A DNA stretch of 64,000 bases from Pseudomonas mendocina (GCA_037482215.1 CP148074.1:3224001-3288000), one strand, 5' to 3'. Shown: positions 1-7,555, counted from the stretch's first letter. Translations and numbers: made by a program. The notes: generated from the letters alone by a model not told the origin.

Positions 1-516
1 CGCCCGGCGATCAGCGAGAAGCGGCTGTCGATAGCGCTCCAGGGCAGGGTGCGTTACCAGCTCAAGACCCCGTGGCGCAATGGCACCACGCATGTGGAAT
101 GGGATCCGGTGGATTTCATCGCCAAGCTGGCGGCGTTGGTCCCGCCACCTCGCGCGCATCTCACCCGCTTCCACGGCGTATTCGCCCCGAATGCAAACCT
201 GCGTGCGCAGCTGACGCCCTCGGGGCGCGGCAAGCGGCCTGCGGGCGATGCGGCGCCAGTGGACGTCAGCGCCCACGACGCGCCGCGCAGCCCCGAGGAG
301 AAGCGCCGTGCGATGAGCTGGGCGCAACGGCTCAAGCGGGTCTTTTCCATCGACGTCACCGCCTGCGTCCACTGCGGTGGCACCGTGCGGATCGTCGCCA
401 GCATCGAGGAACCCACCGCCATCCGCGCCATCCTCGCCCACTTCGAGAAGCACGGCGCGCGGGAAGAAGCGCACTACAGGCCCGCAGCGCGCGCGCCGCC
501 AGTGCAAGCCGCGTGA
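1..516 (+). CDS. ISCR3-like (IS91 group) transposase, 3' part
   Basis: C-terminal part of a rolling-circle (HUH, IS91/ISCR-type) transposase. The reading frame is open from base 1, so the N-terminal catalytic half lies outside the window. The visible part contains the family's late region (RYQLKTPWRNGTTHVEW, then DPVDFIAKLAALVPPPR and HLTRFHGVFAPN) and a CxxC pair (ACVHCGG) followed by the usual IEEPTAIRAILAHFEK tail. These elements move by rolling circle from an oriIS behind the gene and can carry flanking DNA. The neighbours (lysR, tetA(G), tetR, floR) match the ISCR3 setting known from Salmonella genomic island 1. The assignment to ISCR3 rather than a sister ISCR is inferred from this context. 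Confidence 0.85.
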   Translation, partial: RPAISEKRLSIALQGRVRYQLKTPWRNGTTHVEWDPVDFIAKLAALVPPPRAHLTRFHGVFAPNANLRAQLTPSGRGKRPAGDAAPVDVSAHDAPRSPEEKRRAMSWAQRLKRVFSIDVTACVHCGGTVRIVASIEEPTAIRAILAHFEKHGAREEAHYRPAARAPPVQAA

Positions 517-607
517 CGATCTGCCGGCTGCACAGCCGACGGCGAAACCGGAATCCGAGCCGATGCGGCCACGATCCGCAGGGCGGCGCTCGGCCCGCTG
601 TCGGGAA

Positions 608-1330
608 TCAGCGAAGCATGGCTGCTGACAACGCCGCTGCGTGGCCCCGCGATGCCGAAATCCCACTCACAGACGTCCGATCCGTGCCCAAAACGGGGCT
701 TGCGCGACCGCCGCCTACCCAGCAGACTGCCCGAAAAGGGCGTTTGAACTTCCTATACGCAAGGAACGTCTCGCCTGCCAAATCGGGCCATGTGACGGCT
801 GACCGCTTGGCGAGCGGATGCCGTTCCGGTAGCACCGCCAAGAGCGGTTCGGTCCATGTGCGACGGGAATGGCAGTCGGGTGGTTGGGGCGTGCCCGCGA
901 CGAACGCCACGTCCAACCTGCCGGCGCGAAGCTGCACCACCGCTTCACGGGCCGGGCCTTCGGCGATCTCGACTTCAACATCGGGGTAATCCTTGCGGTA
1001 TTGGCCGATCAGCTTTGCGAGGAAGCTATGCGGAATCAGGGCATGGATACCGATACGAAGCCGGCCGCTTTCTCCGGCTGCCGCCATGCCGGCGGTTTTC
1101 ACCGCATGGTCGAGTTGGTCAATACCTACGGCTATCCGCTCGACGAAATGGCGTCCGGCCTCGGTCAGCCGAACGCCGCGCGCATGACGCTCGAACAAGA
1201 GGATGCCGAGGTCTTCTTCCAGTGCCTTCACGCGGGCGCTGACGCTGGACTGTGCAACGCCGAGCGCGTTGGCGGCGTGACGGAAGTTGAGATATTCGGC
1301 GACAGCGAGAGTGTGAACTAAGGTCATCAT
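608..1330 (-). pseudogene. LysR-type regulator truncated by the ISCR end
   Basis: The N-terminal winged HTH (LAVAEYLNFRHAANALGVAQ ... SARVKALEEDLG) and much of the effector-binding domain are intact. The natural frame is lost near GETFL at about base 760, exactly at the ISCR oriIS. The last 50 or so residues of the open frame are antisense ISCR sequence. A full LysR protein is about 300 residues, whereas this reading is about 240 with a foreign tail. The start at 1330 (MMTLVH) is preferred because the HTH begins right after it; an upstream in-frame ATG at 1399 adds 23 residues without homology. Function was probably lost. The same truncated lysR beside tetA(G) is known from SGI1-type clusters. 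Confidence 0.85.
740..759 (+). other. putative oriIS of the ISCR element
   Basis: GCGTTTGAACTTCCTATACG lies about 220 bp behind the transposase stop. From memory it matches the conserved replication origin (oriIS) that ends ISCR elements. The sequence beyond it is lysR coding sequence, so this is the element boundary. Identity rests on a recalled motif plus position. Confidence 0.7.
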
Positions 1331-1419
1331 TGGCACTCGCCCCGAAAGGAGATGATTGCTCAACAGATTTAATCCGTCATTTCTCCTAAGTCTACGCATG
1401 CCAAATCGCCATGACTAAA

Positions 1420-2595
1420 TCACAATGAAGTTGCGAATGGTCTGCGTAGTATTGGCAGACATATTAAATAGAGGATCGCGCCGACAATCCAAACCCAACC
1501 GTTCCATGCCCCGGCGGTGGCAGAATAGAGTGCTGTGAAGCCAAGCGGTCCTGCGATAGAGCTTAGATTGGTGAGGCTCGTTAGCGTTCCTTGCAAAGCC
1601 CCTTGCTTGTTACTGCTGACATTGTTTGAGAGCATTGCCTGCAAGGCCGGCATGCCAACACCCCCGGCGGCAAGCAGCAACAGAATCGGGAACACCATCC
1701 ATCCCTGCGTGGCAAAAGCCAGAAGAACGAAGCCAGTCGCATCCGCAGCCATGCCAAACAGCAGCGTGCGCCGCTCTCCAAGCCGGCTTGAAAGCGGGCC
1801 GGTAACAAACGCTTGGAAGATCGCATGTGTTGCCCCAAACGCCGCGAGCGACAAACCAACGGTCGCGGTGTTCCACTGAAAACGGTCCTCGCCATATATG
1901 ACCCATAGGGCTGCAGGCACTTGGCCGATCAGTTGAATAATGAAGAAAACTGCGAAAAGCGCACCTAGCCCGCGCAATGCATCATCCAGCCGTAACAGAA
2001 CGAATGGTTTGATGCGAACCGGCTTTCCGGTCCCGCCATGGCTGTGATGAGTCTCCTTGAGGAAAATGCAGGCAAGCAGGAACGCGAACCCGTTGAGAAG
2101 GGCGGCGGCGATAAACGGGGCATGAGCAGAGATACCACCGAGCATGCCACCAAGTGCTGGCCCGGCAATCATGCCCGCCCCATAACAGGCCCCCATGTAG
2201 CCGAACCAGCGTGCGCGAGAACCTTCCCCCGTCGAATCGGCAATGGTTGAGGCTGCTACAGCTCCGGTTGCGCCCGTGACGCCGGACACGAGTCGGCCGA
2301 TATAGAGCACCCATAAGACCGGCGCTGATGCCATAATCGTGTAATCGACTGCGGCTCCTGCAAGAGAAGCCAGAAGTACCGGACGCCGACCGTAAGAATC
2401 CGAAAGCTGTCCAAGCATGGGCGCGAAGACGACCTGCATCAATGCATAGAGCGACAGCAAGGCACCATAGTGTCCAGCGACCTGCTCTGCTGGCACAAGC
2501 TCACGCAGAAGCGTCGGAAGGACGGGCATGATGAGGCCGAGACCCATGGCGTCAAGACCCACGATCAGCAGGGCAATGATGGCAGAGCTGCGCAC
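1420..2595 (-). CDS. tetA(G): tetracycline efflux pump TetA(G)
   Basis: Inner-membrane major facilitator pump of the 12-helix tetracycline:H+ antiporter family that exports the Mg-tetracycline complex. The length of 391 residues is that of TetA class G. The first helix carries the conserved Asp (GLDAMGLGLIMPVLP, D15). MFS motif A (GQLSDSYGRR) lies at residues 62-71 in the loop between helices 2 and 3. It is transcribed divergently from tetR(G) across a 103-bp region with two tet-operator-like palindromes, so tetracycline induction is expected. The class G call is recognition of the whole sequence plus the lysR/floR context. Confidence 0.95.
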   Translation of the reverse strand: MRSSAIIALLIVGLDAMGLGLIMPVLPTLLRELVPAEQVAGHYGALLSLYALMQVVFAPMLGQLSDSYGRRPVLLASLAGAAVDYTIMASAPVLWVLYIGRLVSGVTGATGAVAASTIADSTGEGSRARWFGYMGACYGAGMIAGPALGGMLGGISAHAPFIAAALLNGFAFLLACIFLKETHHSHGGTGKPVRIKPFVLLRLDDALRGLGALFAVFFIIQLIGQVPAALWVIYGEDRFQWNTATVGLSLAAFGATHAIFQAFVTGPLSSRLGERRTLLFGMAADATGFVLLAFATQGWMVFPILLLLAAGGVGMPALQAMLSNNVSSNKQGALQGTLTSLTNLSSIAGPLGFTALYSATAGAWNGWVWIVGAILYLICLPILRRPFATSL

Positions 2596-2627
2596 CTGAA
2601 ACTCCAGCGCCGCTCAATGGAGCGACT

Positions 2628-2640
2628 TTATCAACGATAA
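2628..2640. promoter_or_regulatory. tet operator O1-like palindrome
   Basis: TTATCAACGATAA is a 5-bp inverted repeat with a 3-bp centre between the divergent tetA(G) and tetR(G) genes. Its shape matches the tet operator half-site pattern, so it is a likely TetR binding site next to the tetA(G) start. Confidence 0.8.
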
Positions 2641-2657
2641 GGAGATGGACATATAAC

Positions 2658-2670
2658 TTATCGGTGATAA
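2658..2670. promoter_or_regulatory. tet operator O2-like palindrome
   Basis: TTATCGGTGATAA is the second palindrome with the same TTATC/GATAA half-sites, 30 bp from the first. Paired operators in the tetR-tetA gap are the usual arrangement for controlling both genes. Confidence 0.8.
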
Positions 2671-2698
2671 ATTGTCAAGCACTGGCGAAGGAACGTGA

Positions 2699-3325
2699 AT
2701 GACCAAACTGGACAAGGGCACCGTGATCGCGGCGGCGCTAGAGCTGTTGAACGAGGTTGGCATGGACAGCCTGACGACGCGGAAGCTCGCTGAACGCCTC
2801 AAGGTTCAGCAGCCTGCGCTTTACTGGCATTTCCAGAACAAGCGAGCGCTGCTTGATGCGCTCGCCGAGGCGATGCTGGCGGAACGCCATACCCGCTCGC
2901 TACCCGAAGAGAATGAGGACTGGCGGGTGTTCCTGAAAGAGAATGCCCTGAGCTTCAGAACGGCGTTGCTCTCTTATCGGGACGGCGCGCGTATCCATGC
3001 CGGCACTCGACCGACAGAACCGAATTTTGGCACCGCCGAGACGCAAATACGCTTTCTCTGCGCGGAGGGCTTTTGTCCGAAGCGCGCCGTTTGGGCGCTC
3101 CGGGCGGTCAGTCACTATGTGGTCGGTTCCGTTCTCGAGCAGCAGGCATCTGATGCCGATGAGAGAGTTCCGGACAGGCCAGATGTGTCCGAGCAAGCAC
3201 CGTCGTCCTTCCTGCACGATCTGTTTCACGAGTTGGAAACAGACGGCATGGATGCTGCGTTCAACTTCGGACTCGACAGCCTCATCGCTGGTTTCGAGCG
3301 GCTGCGTTCATCTACAACAGATTAG
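2699..3325 (+). CDS. tetR(G): tetracycline repressor TetR(G)
   Basis: Repressor of the adjacent pump, a homodimer that leaves DNA when it binds Mg-tetracycline. The 208-residue protein has the typical N-terminal HTH (SLTTRKLAERLKVQQPALYW, about residues 23-42) with the recognition helix ending in HFQNKRALLDALAEAML. The C-terminal helical ligand-binding domain contains conserved tetracycline-contact surroundings such as RDGARIHAGTRP. It is divergent from tetA(G) with two shared operators. The 206 bp between its stop and floR contain no convincing gene. Confidence 0.95.
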   Translation: MTKLDKGTVIAAALELLNEVGMDSLTTRKLAERLKVQQPALYWHFQNKRALLDALAEAMLAERHTRSLPEENEDWRVFLKENALSFRTALLSYRDGARIHAGTRPTEPNFGTAETQIRFLCAEGFCPKRAVWALRAVSHYVVGSVLEQQASDADERVPDRPDVSEQAPSSFLHDLFHELETDGMDAAFNFGLDSLIAGFERLRSSTTD

Positions 3326-3531
3326 AGGCTTATGCCCCTTTGCCGCCCCAACTGCCACGACACCGATCCGCTTTGCACGATGCCCATGACCTCACGGCCG
3401 AGCTGGCGGTCGATGACCGGCCGCCACGGGACAAGGGAAATGAGCGGTATCTTGCCAGACAGGATACCGCCATTCACGAGGTTTCGAAGATTATTGCGCC
3501 GCATCGGAGCGGGCTTGCTTCCAGTCGTCGG

Positions 3532-4746
3532 CTAGACGACTGGCGACTTCTCGGTGGCAGCATCACGGGATCGAAGGAGCGCCAGCCCCAACGACACCAG
3601 CACTGCCATTGCCGTGGCGTAACAAATCACGGGCCACGCTGTATCGCCGTTTAACAGCGTCACCGCCAATGTCCCGACGATACTGACTATCAGGCTTTGG
3701 ATGCAGAAGTAGAACGCAACCGCTGATCCAGCGATGTCGTCGAACTGCGCAAGTGCGCCGTTGGCGGTAACGGACACCGTGAAGACAATGCCGACCGCGA
3801 CAACCCACATCGGCAGGATGAAGCTGAAAAATGACGGCGATCCGAAAAGTTGGCCGATCCCCAACAGGATCGCGCCGGAAACGAGCAACGCCATCCCGCG
3901 CGCTACGCATCCCGCGATACCCCATTTGGCAACGAAGGACTTTGCGAAGCGGGTTGTCGTGACCATGACCAGCCCGACAGTCGCGAAGGCCAAGCTAAAT
4001 CCGATCTCGGAATAGCCGGCTTGGCCTATGAGAACACGGGGGGCTGTCGAGAAGAAAACGAAGAATGTGCCCATGCCGGCACTAAATCCGACCGTGTAAA
4101 CCCAAAAGGCCGGACTCGCGAAGATCGGCAAAACAGATCGTTGCGTTCTGGCCTGATCCAACGGTCGGGTTTCATGCCACCTGAAACTGGCGTTTAAGAG
4201 TGCGAGCGAAGCCAGTGCAGCCAGTGTGATGAAGATCGCCTGCCATCCCCAAAACTCGCCGATCAGCGCACCGGCTATAGGGCCGAGCGCAGGCACGAAC
4301 GCCAGCATCGAACTGAAAAGGCCGTAGATGACGGCACCTTCGGGACGATTGGCATATACGTCGCGCACGGTCGCGAAGGTGGCCACCAGCATGGCCGATG
4401 CTCCAACAGCCTGAACCAGACGAAACGCAACAAAGGCTAATGCAGTTGAAGAACAAGCCGCTCCCAGAGACGCAGCAACGAAAGCCGTTGCGCCTACAAG
4501 CAGGATCGGCCGTCGCCCGACGCGATCGGAGAGTGGCCCAAAGATCACTTGGCCCACACCGAGCATCACCATGTAGAGGCTCAACGTGAGTTGGATTATG
4601 GATGGAGTCGTGTTCAGGACGCCCGGCATCGCCGGAACGACTGGAAGATAAATATCCATCGCCAGCGAGGCGAGGATGTCGAAGGGAGCCATAAGCAGCA
4701 AGGCTGCCGGCAGCGTATAGGCCCACGCGGGGCGTGTGGTGGTCAT
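3532..4746 (-). CDS. floR: florfenicol/chloramphenicol exporter FloR
   Basis: A 404-residue MFS drug:H+ antiporter of the DHA1 (Bcr/CmlA) type that exports phenicols, including fluorinated florfenicol. Visible features are the opening MTTTRPAWAY, the motif DILASLAMDIYLP near residue 23, motif A (GPLSDRVGRRP, 70-80), motif C-like AFVPALGPIAGALIG, and the C-terminus ending TEKSPVV. The sequence reads as FloR rather than CmlA. A CmlA-type leader peptide and hairpin lie just upstream, followed by the attC of aac(6')-II. Phenicol-induced translational attenuation is therefore possible, although I know it for cmlA and not for floR. Confidence 0.95.
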   Translation of the reverse strand: MTTTRPAWAYTLPAALLLMAPFDILASLAMDIYLPVVPAMPGVLNTTPSIIQLTLSLYMVMLGVGQVIFGPLSDRVGRRPILLVGATAFVAASLGAACSSTALAFVAFRLVQAVGASAMLVATFATVRDVYANRPEGAVIYGLFSSMLAFVPALGPIAGALIGEFWGWQAIFITLAALASLALLNASFRWHETRPLDQARTQRSVLPIFASPAFWVYTVGFSAGMGTFFVFFSTAPRVLIGQAGYSEIGFSLAFATVGLVMVTTTRFAKSFVAKWGIAGCVARGMALLVSGAILLGIGQLFGSPSFFSFILPMWVVAVGIVFTVSVTANGALAQFDDIAGSAVAFYFCIQSLIVSIVGTLAVTLLNGDTAWPVICYATAMAVLVSLGLALLRSRDAATEKSPVV

Positions 4747-4823
4747 GACGAATCAACCGCTCGATTAAGGATACCGGGCAGCGTCTGCTCGTCAGCAATC
4801 AGATGGGATTGGTCTTACAGAGC

Positions 4824-4851
4824 GCCGCAACAACAATTCTGATGTTGCGGC
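4824..4851 (-). promoter_or_regulatory. attenuator hairpin upstream of floR
   Basis: A perfect 9-bp inverted repeat (GCCGCAACA / TGTTGCGGC) with a 10-nt loop begins directly after the stop codon of the nine-residue leader. In cmlA systems, a ribosome stalled by drug in the leader opens such a stem and frees the downstream ribosome site. The mechanism is inferred by analogy. Confidence 0.6.
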
Positions 4852-4881
4852 TTACTTGTCTGCGTTCTTGGAAGTGCTCAT
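4852..4881 (-). CDS. nine-residue leader peptide MSTSKNADK
   Basis: ATG AGC ACT TCC AAG AAC GCA GAC AAG TAA encodes MSTSKNADK. From memory this is the leader peptide of the cmlA translational attenuator. It ends where the 9-bp stem begins and lies 105 bp upstream of the floR start. It is too short for standard gene calling. Its role here is inferred from identity with the cmlA leader. Confidence 0.65.
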   Translation of the reverse strand: MSTSKNADK

Positions 4882-4953
4882 CTGCTGACTATCTCATGAT
4901 TAAATTTGAATCGTAACAACTTTCAAGCAACTCTGCAAGGAGCCTTATTGTGC

Positions 4954-5013
4954 GCCCAACACCTGAATTAAGCCGCGCCGCGAAGCGGCGTCGGCTTGAA
5001 TGAGTTGTTAGGC
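4954..5013 (-). other. attC: attC site of the aac(6')-II cassette
   Basis: The element runs from the 7-bp core GCCTAAC, which overlaps the aac stop codon, to GTTGGGC. In between is a long imperfect palindrome (AAGCCGACGCCGC ... GCGGCGCGGCTT) of the type found in aadA/aacA cassettes. IntI1 recombines this folded single strand. What follows on the minus strand is the floR leader region rather than a 3' conserved segment. Confidence 0.85.
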
Positions 5014-5562
5014 AACACCGCGCTTTCTCTCGAAGGCTTGTCGTGTTTGAACCATGTAAACCGCCGGCCCGTCAGGCGTGGTGATGATCTTCTCCCGCAC
5101 GAATCCTGCCTTCTCATAGCAGCGTATGGCTCGATGGTTGTTCGGAGTCGGGTCGGTCTGAATCTTCGTCACGGTGGGGTCCGAGAACAGTAGTTCAACG
5201 AGAGCGCGGACAAGCCTTGTTCCTAGGCCTTTGTTCAACTGTGTCGGGTCAGCCAGAGACTGGTCTATTCCTCGCACTCCTGGATCAGTTTCATCTTCCC
5301 ACCAGCCATCACCGCTTCCGAGCGCGACGTACGACTGAGCATAGCCGATCGGTTCCTCGCCCAGCATTGCGATGTACGGTGTTACGGACTCTTCCGCCAT
5401 CGCTCTGGGCAGGTAGTGTTCCAGCACTTCATCAAGAGTCGGTCGCTCTTCGTCACCACCCCACCACTCAACGATGTGCGGCCGGTTGAGCCAATCATGG
5501 AGCATCGGCAGGTCGCGCTCGGTCATGAGGCGAAGAGTTATGGGGGGGGTGCTCGCGGACAT
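5008..5562 (-). CDS. aac(6')-IIa: aminoglycoside 6'-N-acetyltransferase, AAC(6')-II type
   Basis: GNAT-fold enzyme that acetylates the 6'-amino group of aminoglycosides with acetyl-CoA. The 184-residue sequence has the family motifs PHIVEWWGG, TPYIAMLGEEPIGYAQSYVA, GDGWWEDETDPGVRGID, the acetyl-CoA loop LNKGLGTRLV and the tail GPAVYMVQTRQAFERKR. Residue 102 is Ser (GIDQSLAD) where AAC(6')-Ib has Leu. This position (119 in Ib numbering) is known to separate the gentamicin-acetylating, amikacin-sparing type II from type I. Both Trp of GDGWW are intact, so this is not a -cr variant. It is a cassette gene in the leftward array, expressed from Pc. The allele suffix is from memory. Confidence 0.9.
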   Translation of the reverse strand: MSASTPPITLRLMTERDLPMLHDWLNRPHIVEWWGGDEERPTLDEVLEHYLPRAMAEESVTPYIAMLGEEPIGYAQSYVALGSGDGWWEDETDPGVRGIDQSLADPTQLNKGLGTRLVRALVELLFSDPTVTKIQTDPTPNNHRAIRCYEKAGFVREKIITTPDGPAVYMVQTRQAFERKRGVA

Positions 5563-5581
5563 GAAATGGTCGCTCTGTGCT

Positions 5582-5650
5582 GCCTAACGTTTGACATGAG
5601 CTGCATGACCCGGCTTGCCGGGGCATGTCAGCTCGATGGAAGGGTTAGGC
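5582..5650 (-). other. attC: attC site of the dfrB cassette
   Basis: The 69-bp site is bounded by GCCTAAC (containing the dfrB stop) and GTTAGGC, with a strong internal palindrome (GAGCTGACATGCCCCGGC / GCCGGGTCATGCAGCTC). It separates the dfrB and aac(6')-II cassettes. Confidence 0.9.
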
Positions 5651-5884
5651 TACGCGTTCAAGCGCGGCCACAGGATAGATTTGTACTGAGCCTGGGTGAG
5701 ACTCGGACTCGACGGCATAGCCTTCAGGGGTTAGTTTTGTGGAGTACCAGCCAACAACTTGCCCCTGCCAAGCCGCGCCAGATTTCTTGCGCACGCGATC
5801 TCCCAGGCCGAACGTGGAGCGAAATGGGAGCGTGAACTGCCGGCCAGCATCTGTAGAACTGACCTCACTACTACTTTGTTCCAT
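5645..5884 (-). CDS. dfrB: trimethoprim-resistant dihydrofolate reductase, DfrB family
   Basis: A 79-residue SH3-like protein of the plasmid type II DHFR family, unrelated to chromosomal FolA. Four copies form one central active-site pore that reduces dihydrofolate with NADPH and is insensitive to trimethoprim. The diagnostic core [20 protein letters not shown], then [20 protein letters not shown] and PVAALERVA are all present, including the active-site VQIY. The usual WYCT is WYST here. The start at 5884 (MEQSSSEV) is chosen because it gives the family length and has AAAGGTT-like sequence upstream; an in-frame ATG at 5959 would add 25 residues. It is the first cassette, hence closest to Pc. 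I do not assign an allele number. Confidence 0.92.
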   Translation of the reverse strand: MEQSSSEVSSTDAGRQFTLPFRSTFGLGDRVRKKSGAAWQGQVVGWYSTKLTPEGYAVESESHPGSVQIYPVAALERVA

Positions 5885-6004
5885 ACCTAACCTTTCTTGT
5901 GAATGTCTTGAGGTTATCTGCTGATCTCCGGCGCTAGGCGTGGGAACTACAACTTTCAACGCAGGCTGAGACGCTCAAAGCGCCGACTTCCCCCCCTGCA
6001 GGGA

Positions 6005-6066
6005 CTAACTTTGTTTTAGGGCGACTGCCCTGCTGCGTAACATCGTTGCTGCTCCATAACATCAAA
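6005..6066 (-). other. attI1: attI1 recombination site
   Basis: The conserved stretch next to intI1 (minus strand TGTTATGGAGCAGCAACGAT ... GGGCAGTCGCCCTAAAACAA) ends in AAAGTTAG, where cassettes join. It is the class 1 insertion point and lies between intI1 and dfrB. Confidence 0.9.
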
Positions 6067-6115
6067 CATCGACCCACGGCGTAACGCGCTTGCTGCTTGG
6101 ATGCCCGAGGCATAG

Positions 6116-6142
6116 ACTGTACCCCAAAAACAGTCATAACAA
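6116..6142 (-). promoter_or_regulatory. P2: integron P2 promoter hexamers, 15-bp spacing
   Basis: Read on the minus strand, TTGTTA (6142-6137) and TACAGT (6121-6116) are separated by 15 nt. P2 is usually inactive with 14 nt and active with 17 nt after a GGG insertion. The CCCC run here (6122-6125) is followed by only five A, giving an in-between length that is probably weak or inactive. Confidence 0.7.
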
Positions 6143-6145
6143 GCC

Positions 6146-7159
6146 ATGAAAACCGCCACTGCGCCGTTACCACCGCTGCGTTCGGTCAAGGTTCTGGACC
6201 AGTTGCGTGAGCGCATACGCTACTTGCATTACAGCTTACGAACCGAACAGGCTTATGTCCACTGGGTTCGTGCCTTCATCCGTTTCCACGGTGTGCGTCA
6301 CCCGGCAACCTTGGGCAGCAGCGAAGTCGAGGCATTTCTGTCCTGGCTGGCGAACGAGCGCAAGGTTTCGGTCTCCACGCATCGTCAGGCATTGGCGGCC
6401 TTGCTGTTCTTCTACGGCAAGGTGCTGTGCACGGATCTGCCCTGGCTTCAGGAGATCGGAAGACCTCGGCCGTCGCGGCGCTTGCCGGTGGTGCTGACCC
6501 CGGATGAAGTGGTTCGCATCCTCGGTTTTCTGGAAGGCGAGCATCGTTTGTTCGCCCAGCTTCTGTATGGAACGGGCATGCGGATCAGTGAGGGTTTGCA
6601 ACTGCGGGTCAAGGATCTGGATTTCGATCACGGCACGATCATCGTGCGGGAGGGCAAGGGCTCCAAGGATCGGGCCTTGATGTTACCCGAGAGCTTGGCA
6701 CCCAGCCTGCGCGAGCAGCTGTCGCGTGCACGGGCATGGTGGCTGAAGGACCAGGCCGAGGGCCGCAGCGGCGTTGCGCTTCCCGACGCCCTTGAGCGGA
6801 AGTATCCGCGCGCCGGGCATTCCTGGCCGTGGTTCTGGGTTTTTGCGCAGCACACGCATTCGACCGATCCACGGAGCGGTGTCGTGCGTCGCCATCACAT
6901 GTATGACCAGACCTTTCAGCGCGCCTTCAAACGTGCCGTAGAACAAGCAGGCATCACGAAGCCCGCCACACCGCACACCCTCCGCCACTCGTTCGCGACG
7001 GCCTTGCTCCGCAGCGGTTACGACATTCGAACCGTGCAGGATCTGCTCGGCCATTCCGACGTCTCTACGACGATGATTTACACGCATGTGCTGAAAGTTG
7101 GCGGTGCCGGAGTGCGCTCACCGCTTGATGCGCTGCCGCCCCTCACTAGTGAGAGGTAG
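6146..7159 (+). CDS. intI1: class 1 integron integrase IntI1
   Basis: Tyrosine recombinase of 337 residues, the full IntI1 length, which inserts cassettes at attI1 and shuffles them through attC sites. Present are the first catalytic Arg ([14 protein letters not shown]), the HxLRH box ([12 protein letters not shown]), the final His/Tyr box ([15 protein letters not shown]) and the additional patch characteristic of IntI proteins ([19 protein letters not shown]). It is divergent from the cassettes and contains the cassette promoter Pc inside its own 5' coding sequence. It appears intact, so the array could still be rearranged. Confidence 0.98.
6233..6261 (-). promoter_or_regulatory. Pc: cassette promoter Pc, weak variant (PcW)
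   Basis: On the minus strand -35 TGGACA (6261-6256) and -10 TAAGCT (6238-6233) are 17 bp apart. This hexamer pair is the PcW version, the weakest common Pc and the one linked to an integrase with high excision activity. It drives dfrB and then aac(6')-II. Confidence 0.92.
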
Positions 7160-7336
7160 GGCAGCGCAAGTCAATCCTGGCGGATTCACTACCCCTGCGC
7201 GAAGGCCATCGGTGCCGCATCGAACGGCCGGTTGCGGAAAGTCCTCCCTGCGTCCGCTGATGGCCGGCAGCAGCCCGTCGTTGCCTGATGGATCCAACCC
7301 CTCCGCTGCTATAGTGCAGTCGGCTTCTGACGTTCA

Positions 7337-7361
7337 GTGCAGCCGTCTTCTGAAAACGACA
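7337..7361 (+). repeat. IRi: integron terminal inverted repeat IRi
   Basis: The 25-bp end of Tn402-type class 1 integrons, visible as GTGCAGCCGTCTTCTGAAAA plus CGACA. A second related motif (GTGCAGTCGGCTTCTGACGT) lies just inside, as in standard 5' conserved segments. Non-integron DNA starts at 7362. The matching IRt is not in the window. Confidence 0.92.
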
Positions 7362-7493
7362 TGTAGCTGCCCTAAGACAGCAGTGGATGCATCTATCCAT
7401 CAGGAGGGCAAAACTGGTATCATTTGTGGCCCAAATCGGACATCCGAACTGGGGAAACCCGTTATTAATCAATGGGTTGGATGCGCGGATTTG

Positions 7494-7511
7494 TTCCCAT
7501 CACCCGCTCCA
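7494..7511 (+). repeat. left attachment core (att)
   Basis: TTCCCATCACCCGCTCCA, identical to 21332-21349. The sequence to its left is not tRNA-like and begins 133 bp after the integron IRi. Confidence 0.85.
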
Positions 7512-7519
7512 GACTCCAT

Positions 7520-7555
7520 AAGCCCTTGATTCTTAACGGATTCAGGGGCTTTTAG
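7520..7555 (+). terminator. terminator-like hairpin behind left att core
   Basis: AAGCCCTTGA pairs with TCAGGGGCTT (one G-T pair) and is followed by TTTAG. It takes the place a tRNA terminator would have after the att core, and separates it from the integrase promoter. Confidence 0.55.

Noticed and set aside
72..989. Plus-strand 305-residue frame at the left end
   Set aside because: Out-of-frame shadow across the ISCR transposase, oriIS and antisense lysR.
7098..7529. Plus-strand 143-residue frame behind intI1
   Set aside because: It runs through the integron 5' end, IRi and att core, which are non-coding landmarks.
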